Of a DNA stretch of 64,000 bases, positions 9,406-18,850 are shown one piece after another. A model generated the notes under the pieces. The model had not been told where the DNA came from. It did not search any database and was given only the letters and a program-made list of their open reading frames with translations. Position 1 is the first letter of the stretch, and the number at the start of each line of letters is the position of its first letter. Both the position numbers and the translations under genes were made by a program. This DNA comes from Acidovorax sp. Leaf78 (GTDB lineage Bacteria; Pseudomonadota; Gammaproteobacteria; Burkholderiales; Burkholderiaceae_C): contig NZ_LMLZ01000021.1 of assembly GCF_001422735.1 (NCBI RefSeq), positions 501,947-565,946 on the forward strand, in the 5' to 3' direction.

Positions 9406-10943
9406 ACACTGCCACCATCACCATCGACACCCCTGCCCCCGCCACCCGCGTGCCCCCTCTTCCCGAGGCCGAGCTGGCCGGCATGCAGCACCACGCCGAC
9501 CCGTTGGCAGACCAGACGGTCGCCGACATGCTGGGCCCGTGGCCGCCCGGCACCGTCGATGCCGACGCCGAGCAATGGAAGCGCCTGGACACGGTGAACA
9601 TCCTGCTGGGCCAGTGGGCGGACAACGCGGGCATTGCGCAGTGGACCGTTGCGGTGGGCCCGGTGCACGGCACCGTGGGCGGCAAGCCTGTCAGTGGCTA
9701 TGTGGACCAGGCCATGGCCGACGCGCTGAACCACTACGTGCGCACCGCCCAGGCCTTGCCCGACTGGGCCGACCCCCGCAAGATCGAGCGCGCCGAAAAA
9801 CTCTTCATGGAGCACGGCGCGCTGTCGTGCATCCTGCTGTTTTGCGCCAGCCTGCCCGAGTGCTACGTGATCCCGGATTTGTCGGCCGTGCTGCACACTG
9901 CAGGGCAACTGGAGCAGAACACCGAGTACCGCATCCGCTCCACCGCCGCGATGATCTTCCCGGTGATGCTGCACGGCGGCATGACCGAGCGCGGCGCGGG
10001 CGTTGCCCAGATCCTCAAGGTGCGGCTCATCCATGCCACCATCCGCAACCTCATCCTGCATGGCAGCCCGCAGAGCGCCGTGGCCAACCTGCGCTCGGGC
10101 CATGACAGCGTGGTGCCCCCTACCGCGCTGCCGCCCGGCGCCCGCGTGACGATGTTCCAGATGCTGCACGCGCGCGGCTGGGACGTGGCCGACGACGGCC
10201 TGCCCTGCAACCAGGAAGAGCTGGCCTACACGCTGCTGACCTTTGGCTATGTGTTTCTGCGCAGCCTGCACAAGCTGGGCATCGGCCTGCCCCGCCACGA
10301 TGAAGAGGCCTACCTGCACACCTGGAACGTGGTGGGCCATGTCCTCGGCATCGAGCGCTCGCTGATGGTCGAGACCATGGAGCATGGCAAGGTGCTGATG
10401 GCGCAGATGCAGGCGCGCGGGCGCGCAGACCCGATCGCACCCGACCCGCGCCCCGCCCTGGGCCAGGCGCTGATGCAGACCATGGCCAAGTACCTGCCCT
10501 GGGACATCGTCAAACCGTTCCCCCGGCTCATGACCCGCTACCTCTGCGGGAGCGCAACGGCCAGCGACTTGGGGCTGACCCAGCCCGTGCCCTGGTCGTC
10601 CGCGCTGCTGTTCTGGGTGGTGCTGACCGTGGCCCGCGTGCTCGATGCGGTGGCACGCCTGGTGATGCCGCGGTTTTCGCTGGTGCGCGCGCTCACCCGG
10701 GTGCTGGGCTACCACTTCATGAGCCATGTCCTGATGAGCCAGACACGGCCGCTGCAATTGCCCACCGAGCTGCTCAACCAGGTCGACGACGTGGTCCATG
10801 CATGGAGCGACGACCCGCACGCGCCGCGGTGGCTCAACCGCCTGGAAGACCGGCTCACCACCCGCGGCAGCTGGAGCCCGGGCCTGGGCCGGGCGCAGAA
10901 GATGCAGGCCACGGGCTCCGCGCAGGCTCAGCGATCCGCGTGA
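9402..10943 (+). CDS. MpaB / rubber-oxygenase (Lcp)-type haem oxygenase
   Basis: A 513-residue protein of the ER-bound oxygenase MpaB/MpaB'/rubber oxygenase catalytic domain family (formerly DUF2236). Members such as latex-clearing protein bind b-type haem and cleave isoprenoid double bonds. Family-like features are PVMLHGGMTERGAGVAQILK, the RLIHATIRNL helix, the TLLTFGYVFLRSLHKLGI helix and the HTWNVVGHVLGI segment with a candidate haem His. There is no signal peptide. Translation is coupled to the upstream membrane protein (ATGA overlap). The pairing suggests the two act on one isoprenoid or carotenoid-like substrate; this is inference. Confidence 0.85.
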   Translation: MNTATITIDTPAPATRVPPLPEAELAGMQHHADPLADQTVADMLGPWPPGTVDADAEQWKRLDTVNILLGQWADNAGIAQWTVAVGPVHGTVGGKPVSGYVDQAMADALNHYVRTAQALPDWADPRKIERAEKLFMEHGALSCILLFCASLPECYVIPDLSAVLHTAGQLEQNTEYRIRSTAAMIFPVMLHGGMTERGAGVAQILKVRLIHATIRNLILHGSPQSAVANLRSGHDSVVPPTALPPGARVTMFQMLHARGWDVADDGLPCNQEELAYTLLTFGYVFLRSLHKLGIGLPRHDEEAYLHTWNVVGHVLGIERSLMVETMEHGKVLMAQMQARGRADPIAPDPRPALGQALMQTMAKYLPWDIVKPFPRLMTRYLCGSATASDLGLTQPVPWSSALLFWVVLTVARVLDAVARLVMPRFSLVRALTRVLGYHFMSHVLMSQTRPLQLPTELLNQVDDVVHAWSDDPHAPRWLNRLEDRLTTRGSWSPGLGRAQKMQATGSAQAQRSA

Positions 10944-10960
10944 CCGGGGCCCCGATACTG

Positions 10961-12745
10961 ATGGACCTGCTGCTGTACACCCTCCTGATGCCGGCCCGGC
11001 TCTGGCGCGCGCACGCAGGCTTTCTATCGACCCTGCTGTGCCTGCTCGTACCCATGGCCCTGCCGCTGCAGGTGCAGGCCGACGAGCCCCTGGTGCTCAC
11101 GCAGACGAGGCCCCAGGTGAATGCCTGGGAGGCCATCACGCTCAAGGCCGACACCACGTACAGCCTCTCGGTCGAGGACATGCTCGCGCGCCTGGACGAG
11201 TTCGAGGCGCCCGCCCAGCGCGGGGGATCACTGGGTGTGCACAAGGCAGCGATATGGCTGCGCATTCCCGTCGTTGCGCCCGAGGCGCTGCGCACCCCCT
11301 GGGTGGTCGATCTGGGCTACAGCTCGCTGCAGGCCGAGATCTACCTGACCCGCGGTGGCCAGGTACTGCAGAAGGTGAGCACCCGCCAGCCGGGCGAGGG
11401 GCAACTGTCCAGCCGCACCCCTGCGATGGCGTTCGACCTGCAGGCCGGGCAGCCGTACGACCTGCTCATCCGGGTGCAGGCGACGGGGCCGCTGATCCTG
11501 CCCATCACGGTGGGGGAGATGCCCTACCAGATGCATGCCGCCCTCAGTGAGCAGATGCTGCAGGGCCTGCTCAACGGGCTGGCGTTCTTCCTGCTCGCGT
11601 ACAGCCTGGTCCAGTGGGTCACGCAGCGCGACCGGATGTTCGGCTTCTATGCGCTGGTGGTGGTGGGCAGCGCGATTTTTTCGCTGCAGTTCTTCGGCCT
11701 GGGGGCCCAGTTTTTGTGGCCGAACAATGTGTGGATGGGCCGGTATGCAGGCCTGGCAGCAGGGCTGATGGCCCTGGCGGGCTCGTTCCTGTTCCTGGGC
11801 CACACGCTGGCCGGCGACACACCGCACAGCCGGTACGCGCGCACCATGCGGGCCGGCGCGGCGATCACCGCAGCGGTCTGCGCTGCACTGGTGCTGGGCT
11901 GGGTGAGCGTGCCCTTCGGCATCGCGTACATGAGCCTGGCAGGCGCCCTGCCCTCCCTCATCAGCCTGCCCGCCGCCATCACGCGGGTGCGGCACAAAGA
12001 CCCGATCGGCGCCACCTTGCTGGCGGCATGGATCGCGTTCGGCGTGGCCGCCGCGGTCATGGTGTGCCTGGTCCAGGGCTGGGTGCCAGCGAACTTCTGG
12101 ACGCTGCATTCGTTCCAGTTCGGCGCCACGCTGGACATGCTGCTCTTCTTTCGCGTGCTGGGCCTTCGCGCCAACGCAGCCCAGGCACAAGCCCAGGAGG
12201 CCATGCAAGAGCGTGACCTGATGCGCTCGCTGGCCCACACCGACCACCTCACCGGCCTGAGCAACCGGCGCGGCCTGCAGCATGCGCTGCATGCGGCGCT
12301 GGCGCAGTGCTCTGCGCAGCGGCTGGTGGCGGTCTACCTCATGGACCTCGACGGGTTCAAGCCTGTGAACGATGCACACGGCCACGACGTCGGCGACGAC
12401 CTGCTGGTGGCCGTGGGCCACCGCCTGCAGCGCAGCGTGCGCCACCACTCGGACATGGTGGCCCGGCTGGGTGGCGATGAATTCATCATCATGGCGCAAG
12501 GACTGGAAACGCCGGAGCAGGCGCATGAGCTGGGGCAGGCACTGCTGCGCGCCTTCGAGCAGCCCTTCCAGCTGAGCCACCTCCAGCTGCACGTGGGACT
12601 CACGGCGGGCTACGCCATCGCGCCGCTGGACAGCGAAGACCCGCTGGGGCTGATCCGGCTGGCCGATGCGGCCATGTACACGGGCAAGCAAAACGGCAAA
12701 CGCTCGGTCCGCCGCGGCAGCAACGAACTGGCGCCGTCCCTTTGA
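10961..12745 (+). CDS. 7TMR-DISM receptor diguanylate cyclase, first of a tandem pair
   Basis: A 594-residue membrane protein. It has a signal peptide (cleavage expected after VQA), a periplasmic 7TMR-DISMED2 sensor at about residues 40-190, seven transmembrane helices at about 195-400, and a cytosolic GGDEF domain with intact GGDEF. The I-site position reads HHSD instead of RxxD, so feedback inhibition by c-di-GMP is probably lost. DISMED2 domains are thought to bind carbohydrate or other small ligands. A GTG at 10940 overlaps the oxygenase stop (GTGA) and is an alternative coupled start. The ATG at 10988 would give a more conventional signal peptide. Confidence 0.92.
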   Translation: MDLLLYTLLMPARLWRAHAGFLSTLLCLLVPMALPLQVQADEPLVLTQTRPQVNAWEAITLKADTTYSLSVEDMLARLDEFEAPAQRGGSLGVHKAAIWLRIPVVAPEALRTPWVVDLGYSSLQAEIYLTRGGQVLQKVSTRQPGEGQLSSRTPAMAFDLQAGQPYDLLIRVQATGPLILPITVGEMPYQMHAALSEQMLQGLLNGLAFFLLAYSLVQWVTQRDRMFGFYALVVVGSAIFSLQFFGLGAQFLWPNNVWMGRYAGLAAGLMALAGSFLFLGHTLAGDTPHSRYARTMRAGAAITAAVCAALVLGWVSVPFGIAYMSLAGALPSLISLPAAITRVRHKDPIGATLLAAWIAFGVAAAVMVCLVQGWVPANFWTLHSFQFGATLDMLLFFRVLGLRANAAQAQAQEAMQERDLMRSLAHTDHLTGLSNRRGLQHALHAALAQCSAQRLVAVYLMDLDGFKPVNDAHGHDVGDDLLVAVGHRLQRSVRHHSDMVARLGGDEFIIMAQGLETPEQAHELGQALLRAFEQPFQLSHLQLHVGLTAGYAIAPLDSEDPLGLIRLADAAMYTGKQNGKRSVRRGSNELAPSL

Positions 12746-12819
12746 GCAGCTTGAGCCACGCCACCCCACACACCAAGCCCCTGCTGCCCTCCTATACTGC
12801 CTGAGCGTCCATCCACCCC

Positions 12820-14625
12820 ATGTGCACCGCCTTCCTTTTGCTACCGTGGCAACGGTTGCCGGCCCTCCTCAGGCGCTGGCTGGCAGGCTGTGTTCTGCTG
12901 CTGGTGGCCTTGTGGTGCCACAGCGGCTGGGCGCAGGGCGACGGCACCAGCGGCCGCATCCTGCTGCGCGATGACGTGCACTCGCACGAGGCCTGGCCCG
13001 CAGTCACCATCCTGAACGATGCGTCCCGCGTGCTGTCCGTGAACGATGTCATGGCGCGGACCGCCGAGTTCACCGCGCCCCCGCGCAGCAGCGGCACGCT
13101 GGGCGTGCGGACCGACGCGGTGTGGGTGCGCGTGCCGGTCACCGTGGCGCCCAGCTCCGACGGCAACTGGGTACTGGACATCGACTACCCCGTGCTGCAG
13201 CGCATCGAGGTGTACCTGACCCATGGGGGCCACGTGACGCAACAGGCCACGCTCGGCAGCCTGCAGCCGTTCTCGCAACGCCCGTTGCGCACCCGCACGC
13301 ACGCCCTGCCGCTCGTGATGCAACCGGGGCAGCACTACGACGTGCTGCTGCGCGTGGAAACCACCGGCGCGATGGTGCTGCCCATCACGATCAACAAGCC
13401 CACCGCGTGGCACAGCGCCGCCATGAATGAGCAGATGCTGCAAGGCATTCTGACCGGCCTGGCGCTGTGCCTGTTGATCTACAGCCTGGCGCAGTGGATC
13501 AACCTGCGGGACGTATTGTTCCTGCAGTACGCACTGCTCATCACCGGCAGCACGCTGTTCTCGCTGCACCTGTTCGGCCTGGGGTCGCAGTACCTCTGGC
13601 AGGACAACATCTGGCTCGAGCTGCATGCCGCAGGCCTGTCGGCGCTGATGGCCACCTGCGGGTCGTTCCTCTTCATCGGCCAGGCCCTCATGGGCCACCG
13701 GCCGCAGAGCCGGCTGCTGCGCGCCATGCGGGGGGGCGCTGTGCTGTGCGTGCTGCTGGCGGTGGTGCATGCGCTGGATGTCCTGAGCACAGCGGCCATT
13801 GCCGCCGTGGTCAGCATCCTCGGGCTGGTGCCCGCGCTCATGGGCATACCCGGCGCCGTGCGCCGCGCCCGGCAGGGCGACCCGGTGGGCACCAGCCTGC
13901 TGCTGGCCTGGCTGATCTACTTTGCTGCCACCGCTACGGTGATCGGCGTCATCCGCGGCTGGGTGCCGGTGAACTTCTGGACCATGCACTCGTTCGGTTT
14001 CGGCGCCACGCTGGACATGCTGCTCTTCATGCGGGTGCTGGGGGTGCGCACCAAGGCGCTGCGCACCGAGGCCATCGACGCCAACCGCGAACGCGACGCC
14101 ATGCGCTCCCTGGCCCACACCGACCCACTCACCGGGCTGCCCAACCGGCGCGGGCTGAACATCGCGCTGGCCTCGGCCCTGCCCCGCTGCGGCCCCGACA
14201 AGCTGCTGGCGGTGTACGTGATGGACCTCGACGGCTTCAAGCCCGTCAACGACCGGCACGGCCACGATGTGGGCGATGAGCTGCTGGTGGCCGTCACGCG
14301 CCGCTTGCAGGGCCACCTGCGGCAAAGCGACGTGGTGGCGCGTCTTGGCGGCGACGAGTTCGTGGTGATGACGGGCGACCTGGGCAATGCGCAGCAGGCC
14401 CATGAGCTGGGGCACAAGCTGCTCGATGCCTTCCGCTCGCCGTTCTCGCTGGGGCATTTGCAGGTCTCCGTCGGACTGACCATCGGCTACGCCCTGGCGC
14501 CGGAGGACACCAACGACGCCGTGGGCCTGCTCAAGCTCGCCGATGCAGCGATGTACAGCGGCAAGCAGGGCGGCAAGTTCTGCCTGCGCCGCAACACGGG
14601 CGATCTGGCGTTGTCGTCATCCTGA
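12820..14625 (+). CDS. 7TMR-DISM receptor diguanylate cyclase, second of a tandem pair
   Basis: A 601-residue paralogue of the preceding gene over its whole length, from tandem duplication. It has a signal peptide ending at about GWA/Q, a DISMED2 periplasmic domain (for example GTLGVRTDAVWVRVPV against GSLGVHKAAIWLRIPV in the neighbour), seven transmembrane helices and a C-terminal GGDEF domain. Unlike its neighbour it keeps a canonical I-site, RQSD, before ARLGGDEF, so it should be product-inhibited. The 74-base gap between the two genes has no clear terminator. The two probably sense related ligands with different feedback behaviour. Confidence 0.93.
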   Translation: MCTAFLLLPWQRLPALLRRWLAGCVLLLVALWCHSGWAQGDGTSGRILLRDDVHSHEAWPAVTILNDASRVLSVNDVMARTAEFTAPPRSSGTLGVRTDAVWVRVPVTVAPSSDGNWVLDIDYPVLQRIEVYLTHGGHVTQQATLGSLQPFSQRPLRTRTHALPLVMQPGQHYDVLLRVETTGAMVLPITINKPTAWHSAAMNEQMLQGILTGLALCLLIYSLAQWINLRDVLFLQYALLITGSTLFSLHLFGLGSQYLWQDNIWLELHAAGLSALMATCGSFLFIGQALMGHRPQSRLLRAMRGGAVLCVLLAVVHALDVLSTAAIAAVVSILGLVPALMGIPGAVRRARQGDPVGTSLLLAWLIYFAATATVIGVIRGWVPVNFWTMHSFGFGATLDMLLFMRVLGVRTKALRTEAIDANRERDAMRSLAHTDPLTGLPNRRGLNIALASALPRCGPDKLLAVYVMDLDGFKPVNDRHGHDVGDELLVAVTRRLQGHLRQSDVVARLGGDEFVVMTGDLGNAQQAHELGHKLLDAFRSPFSLGHLQVSVGLTIGYALAPEDTNDAVGLLKLADAAMYSGKQGGKFCLRRNTGDLALSSS

Positions 14626-14798
14626 CCTGACTCCAGGCGGGCCCTTGATGGCTGCCTCTCTGAGCGTGGCCTTCGTGCACAAAAGCCTGTCCCTGTCCCT
14701 TGCATGTGCTGCATGGTCGCACCGGTCATTCAGAACTAGTCAAAAAACCCTAGCTGCGATAAACACGGGGCTCCATTTACTCTGGAGGACCGTTCGCC

Positions 14799-16292
14799 AT
14801 GCCCCATCGCAAGAGCCCTGCCCGTCATGCCAAGGATGAACGCATCGCACTTTACAGGTCGCACGCCGCGTTGAATACGGCTGCCGTGGTCGCCGTCGAC
14901 GGCGCTGGTGAAGCCATGTCGTGGGAGGCCATCGCCGAGCTCGAATACCACATCGTCGGGCGCGTCGTGCTGCCGTCGGACCGCAATTACGACAAAGACC
15001 GGCAGGAATCGAACCCCGCGTTCCAGGCCTACCCCCAGGTCATCGTCTACTGCGTGTGCGAAGGCGACGTGCTCGAATGCCTGGCCGTGGCGCGCAAGTA
15101 CCGGCTGTGGGTGGCGGTGCGCAGCGGCGGCCACAGCACGGCGGGCTATTCGGTCAACAGCGGCATGGTGATCGACATGAGCGGCATCGCGGGCGTCACG
15201 CTCGACCCGTTGGCCAAGCGTGTTCACGTGCTGCCCGGCACCGACTTCGACACCTTCAACGGCGCCATGAAGGGCACCGGCTGGCACGTGCCCACCGGCG
15301 CCTGCGGCAACGTGCGCGTGGGCGGCTTCGTGCAGGGCGGCGGCTACGGCTACACGTCGCGCGCCTTCGGCATCCAGAGCGACGTGGTGGAATCGTTTCG
15401 CGTGGCGCTGGCCAGCGGGAAGATCGTGCTGGCCAGCGCGGCCGAGAACCCCGAGCTGTACTGGGCGATGCGCGGCGGCACCGGCGGCAACTTCGGCGTG
15501 CTGCTGCAAGTGACCTACCGCATGGTGCGCCTGGACGACGTCTGGGCCTGGGCCATCAGCTGGGACGAGGCCCATGCCGCCGACGTGCTCACGCTCATGC
15601 AGCGCGACTTCATGAAGACCGGCGCGCCCGATGCGCTGGGCTACATGATGAACCTGGGGCTTCAGAACAACGTGCCGGTGTACATGGTGCAGGGCATGTT
15701 CTGCGGCACCCGCGAGGCTGGCCTGCAGGCCATTGCGCCCCTGCTGGCCATCCCTAGCGCACAGCTGCTGGTCGACAAGTCGGGCAGCTACCCGGCCATG
15801 AACACCTGGCTGGAGGACCATCCCTACAGCCTGCCCGACAACCTGCCCAATGGCGTGGCAGAGTCCAAGGCCAGCGGGTACATCAGCACGCGGCTGTCCA
15901 AGGCAGACTGGCAGCGCATCATCGACTACTTCAAGACCTCGCCCAACCCCTGGTCGCTGGCGTATCTGGAGCCCTACGGCGGGGCCATCAACCGCTACCC
16001 GGTGGGGGACAGCGCCTTCATCCACCGCAACGCGGATGCCGACCTGGTGGTGGACGTGTTCTGGCGCAACCCTGCCGAGCGGGCCCAGATGGAGGCATGG
16101 CTTGCGGGCTTCATGAAGCTGGTCAAGCCTTTCCTGAACGGGCACGTTTACCAGAACTACCCGGACGGCAGCCTGGCGAACTTTGCCGAGGCCTACTGGG
16201 GGCCCGCCTACCCGCGCCTGCGCAAAGTGAAGGCGCAGTACGACCCGACCAACTTCTTCCACTTCGCGCAGAGCATCGCGCTGCCGGACTAG
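14799..16292 (+). CDS. berberine-bridge-enzyme-like FAD oxidoreductase
   Basis: A 497-residue flavoenzyme with an FAD-binding type 4 domain and a C-terminal BBE element (YWGPAYPRLRKVKAQYDP). RSGGHSTAGYS carries His112 and TGACGNVRVGG carries Cys169, placed as in enzymes that bind FAD through two covalent bonds. Such enzymes oxidise alcohols, sugars or amines with oxygen as acceptor. No signal peptide is seen, so it is probably cytosolic. A good ribosome site, GGAGG, lies 10 bases before the ATG. A 9-bp hairpin follows the stop. The substrate is unknown. Confidence 0.9.
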   Translation: MPHRKSPARHAKDERIALYRSHAALNTAAVVAVDGAGEAMSWEAIAELEYHIVGRVVLPSDRNYDKDRQESNPAFQAYPQVIVYCVCEGDVLECLAVARKYRLWVAVRSGGHSTAGYSVNSGMVIDMSGIAGVTLDPLAKRVHVLPGTDFDTFNGAMKGTGWHVPTGACGNVRVGGFVQGGGYGYTSRAFGIQSDVVESFRVALASGKIVLASAAENPELYWAMRGGTGGNFGVLLQVTYRMVRLDDVWAWAISWDEAHAADVLTLMQRDFMKTGAPDALGYMMNLGLQNNVPVYMVQGMFCGTREAGLQAIAPLLAIPSAQLLVDKSGSYPAMNTWLEDHPYSLPDNLPNGVAESKASGYISTRLSKADWQRIIDYFKTSPNPWSLAYLEPYGGAINRYPVGDSAFIHRNADADLVVDVFWRNPAERAQMEAWLAGFMKLVKPFLNGHVYQNYPDGSLANFAEAYWGPAYPRLRKVKAQYDPTNFFHFAQSIALPD

Positions 16293-16304
16293 AGTGCCGG
16301 TTCC

Positions 16305-16327
16305 CACCAGGGCCCGGCGCCCTGGTG
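16305..16327 (+). terminator. hairpin after the BBE-like gene
   Basis: CACCAGGGC-CCGGC-GCCCTGGTG is a perfect 9-bp stem starting 13 bases after the TAG stop. There is no T-tract, so it is terminator-like but may need Rho or serve only as a 3' end stabiliser. Confidence 0.45.
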
Positions 16328-16431
16328 CGGCACGGCGATGGCACCGACCGGGGCCGCACGCCCGCCAGTCACCCAACCCATCGGCCAATTAGCAAACCAG
16401 CCAATCAGCCGATCCATCATTCCGCAGTCCG

Positions 16432-17829
16432 TCAATCCGTGTCGGCGTAATGCAGGCGACCCTTGCCCGCGCGCTTGGCGCTGTACATGGCCTGGTCGGC
16501 GCGGTTCATGAGTTCGTCGATGTGCCCTTCCAGCGGGGGGCAGATCGCCACACCGATGCTGGCGCCGATGACCAGGTCTCGCCCCTCCACCTGCATCGGC
16601 TGCTGCAACGCATGCAGCAGCCGGTGGCCGATGGTGTCCGTCACATCGCGCGTGACTTCGTGCTCCAGCATGACCAGGAACTCGTCACCTCCCAGCCGCG
16701 CCATCGTGTCGCCCAGGCGCACGGTGCTGGCAATGCGCTGCGCCACGATGCGCAGCACCTCGTCGCCGGCCCGGTGGCCCTCGGTGTCGTTGACGCCCTT
16801 AAAGCCATCCAGGTCGATGAACAGCAAGGCCACCGACCCCGCACTGCTGTCCCGCACGGCGTCCAATGCCTTCTCCAGCTGCTTTTGAAATGCGGCCCTG
16901 TTGAACAGGCCGGTGAGCGAATCGTGGTGGGCCAGGTAGTGCTGCTGGCGCGCAATCTCGATCTTGGCGGACACGTCCTCGACCAGCGCCATGATCGATG
17001 TGACCTGGCCATCCGCATCGGTCAGCGCGGAGTTGAACCACTCGCAGTGCACCTCGGTGCCGTCGTCGCGCAGGAACGAGGTTTCGGCCCGGTTCTGTGA
17101 CTCCTGCCCTGACTGCAGGCGCTGCAGGGCCAGCAGCAGGCTGGTGTCGGCAGGCGAGAGGTGCAACAGCTCGGGCAGCAGTTGCCCTTCCAGACCCGCC
17201 ACATGCACCCAGCCCATGAGCTGCACGGCACGCTGCGAACAGTGCAGCAGCCGCAGGTTGTGATCCATCTCAAAGACCGACAGCGGGCTGTTCTCCATGT
17301 GCGACGACAGGCGCTGGTTGGCGGCCCGCAGCGCATCCATGGCGACCTGCAGTTCGTGCACGTCGAGAGCGGTGGTGATGAAGCCTTCGATGGAGCCCTC
17401 GGCGTTGTGCCATGGCGTGAGGCAGATGGTGCGCCACTCGTCAAACCCATACGGCGTGCGCAGAAGGCGCTGGTACTGCACCCGCTCGCCCGACAGCACG
17501 CGGGCCACGAAAGGCATGAAAGCGGTGACAGCCGCATCACCGTACATCCTGGTCAGCGACCTGCCCACCAGTTGCTCGGGCACCGTGCCGAACCAGCGCG
17601 CGTACTCATCGTTGACATACAGCATGGTGAGGCTGCGGTCCACCACCGCCATGGTGGCGCCAGCGCTGCGCGTGATCACATCCAGCAATTCGCCCTTGGA
17701 CAGGCTGTGGCCAGGGGCGATGGCCCGATAGTCGGACAACTCTGGATCGTCTTGCTTCATGCGGCGAAAGCCCCAGCGGGCAGGGTCATCGGTGGAACGC
17801 CCCGCGCGCCAGTCCTCCAGAAAGGTCAC
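16432..17829 (-). CDS. PAS-PAS-GGDEF diguanylate cyclase
   Basis: A 465-residue soluble protein. Two PAS domains lie at about residues 45-165 (GATMAVVDRSLTMLYVNDEY) and 175-300, followed by a GGDEF domain at about 310-460. The catalytic GGDEF and an intact RLGD I-site are present, so it should be an active, feedback-inhibited c-di-GMP synthase. The start is ATG 17829 or ATG 17760 (MKQDDPEL). It converges with the BBE-like gene and has no transmembrane segment. Confidence 0.93.
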   Translation of the reverse strand: MTFLEDWRAGRSTDDPARWGFRRMKQDDPELSDYRAIAPGHSLSKGELLDVITRSAGATMAVVDRSLTMLYVNDEYARWFGTVPEQLVGRSLTRMYGDAAVTAFMPFVARVLSGERVQYQRLLRTPYGFDEWRTICLTPWHNAEGSIEGFITTALDVHELQVAMDALRAANQRLSSHMENSPLSVFEMDHNLRLLHCSQRAVQLMGWVHVAGLEGQLLPELLHLSPADTSLLLALQRLQSGQESQNRAETSFLRDDGTEVHCEWFNSALTDADGQVTSIMALVEDVSAKIEIARQQHYLAHHDSLTGLFNRAAFQKQLEKALDAVRDSSAGSVALLFIDLDGFKGVNDTEGHRAGDEVLRIVAQRIASTVRLGDTMARLGGDEFLVMLEHEVTRDVTDTIGHRLLHALQQPMQVEGRDLVIGASIGVAICPPLEGHIDELMNRADQAMYSAKRAGKGRLHYADTD

Positions 17830-17920
17830 CGCCGCGCGCCTCGGCCCCTGCGCCGAGCGGCAGGGTGTGCCGTCAGCTTATCACTTTCGTTCTATAACCA
17901 ATCCATCCGGATGCGCAAAG

Positions 17921-18745
17921 TCATTCCGCCCACTGCACCCAGCCCGTCCAGGCGGTCACCAGCACGATGATGCCGAAGACGATGCGGTAGTACGCAAAAG
18001 GCACGAAGCTGTGGCTGCTGATGTAGCGCAGCAGCCAACGCACGCACAGCCAGGCGCTGATGAACGAGAACACCAGCCCGACCGCGAACATCGGAATGTC
18101 GGCCGCCGACAGCAGCGCGCGCTCCTTGTACAGGCTGTACACCCCGGCCCCGATCAGCGTGGGGATGGCCAGGAAGAACGAGAAGTCCGTGGCGGCCTTG
18201 CGCGACAAGCCGAGCAGCATGCCGCCGATGATGGTCGCGCCGCTGCGGCTGGTGCCCGGCACCATGGCCAGGCACTGCACCAGGCCGACCTTGAGCGCAT
18301 CGAGCGGCGTCATCTCGTCCACCGTCTGGATGCGCGTGGCGGCCGGCGAGCGCCGCTCGGCCCACAGGATGATGAAGCCGCCCAGGATGAAGGTGCTGGC
18401 CACCACCACCGGCGTGAACAGGTGCGCCTTGATCATCTTGCCAAACAGCAGGCCCAGCACCACCGCCGGCAGGAAGCCGATGAACACGTTGAGCGCGAAC
18501 CGCTGGGCCTGGCGCTCGGTGGGCAGGGCCACCAGCGTGTCGCGGATCTTTTGCCAGTACACCAGGATGACGGCGAATATGGCGCCCGTCTGGATGGCGA
18601 TGTCGAACACCTTGGCCTTGGCGTCGTCGAACCCGAGCAGCGAGCCCGCCAGGATCAGGTGTCCCGTGGAGGAAATGGGCAGGAACTCGGTCAGGCCCTC
18701 GACCACGCCCATGATGGCGGCCTTGGCCAGCAATAGAACGTCCAC
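17921..18745 (-). CDS. uppP: undecaprenyl-diphosphatase UppP (BacA)
   Basis: A 274-residue integral membrane enzyme that dephosphorylates undecaprenyl pyrophosphate to recycle the peptidoglycan lipid carrier; overexpression gives bacitracin resistance. Both signature motifs are present: [15 protein letters not shown] near the N-terminus and [10 protein letters not shown] in the middle. The start is set at the second GTG (18745) because AAGGAG sits five bases upstream of it; the first GTG (18751) directly abuts that site. A dispersed repeat lies upstream at 18785-18829. Confidence 0.96.
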   Translation of the reverse strand: MDVLLLAKAAIMGVVEGLTEFLPISSTGHLILAGSLLGFDDAKAKVFDIAIQTGAIFAVILVYWQKIRDTLVALPTERQAQRFALNVFIGFLPAVVLGLLFGKMIKAHLFTPVVVASTFILGGFIILWAERRSPAATRIQTVDEMTPLDALKVGLVQCLAMVPGTSRSGATIIGGMLLGLSRKAATDFSFFLAIPTLIGAGVYSLYKERALLSAADIPMFAVGLVFSFISAWLCVRWLLRYISSHSFVPFAYYRIVFGIIVLVTAWTGWVQWAE

Positions 18746-18784
18746 GCGCACTCCTTAAGGAAAATTTAATTCAAATATGCCTCT

Positions 18785-18829
18785 ACCGCTTGCCAGGCAA
18801 GCGCTAGCAGCTATCAAAACAGGAGTATA
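18785..18829. repeat. dispersed palindromic repeat between uppP and the efflux operon
   Basis: CCGCTTGCC-AGGCAAGCGC then TAGCAGCTATCAAAAC is a full copy of the element: an inverted repeat around GCTTG/CAAGC followed by the AGCTATCAAAA tail. It lies in the gap between the end of the efflux operon and the uppP start. Confidence 0.6.
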
Positions 18830-18850
18830 TGCGCAGCGGGCTGCCGCCCT

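Noticed and set aside
8581..10943. A carotenoid biosynthesis cluster
   Set aside because: Only the CruF-like membrane protein is present; no phytoene synthase, desaturase or cyclase occurs, so a pathway cannot be claimed.
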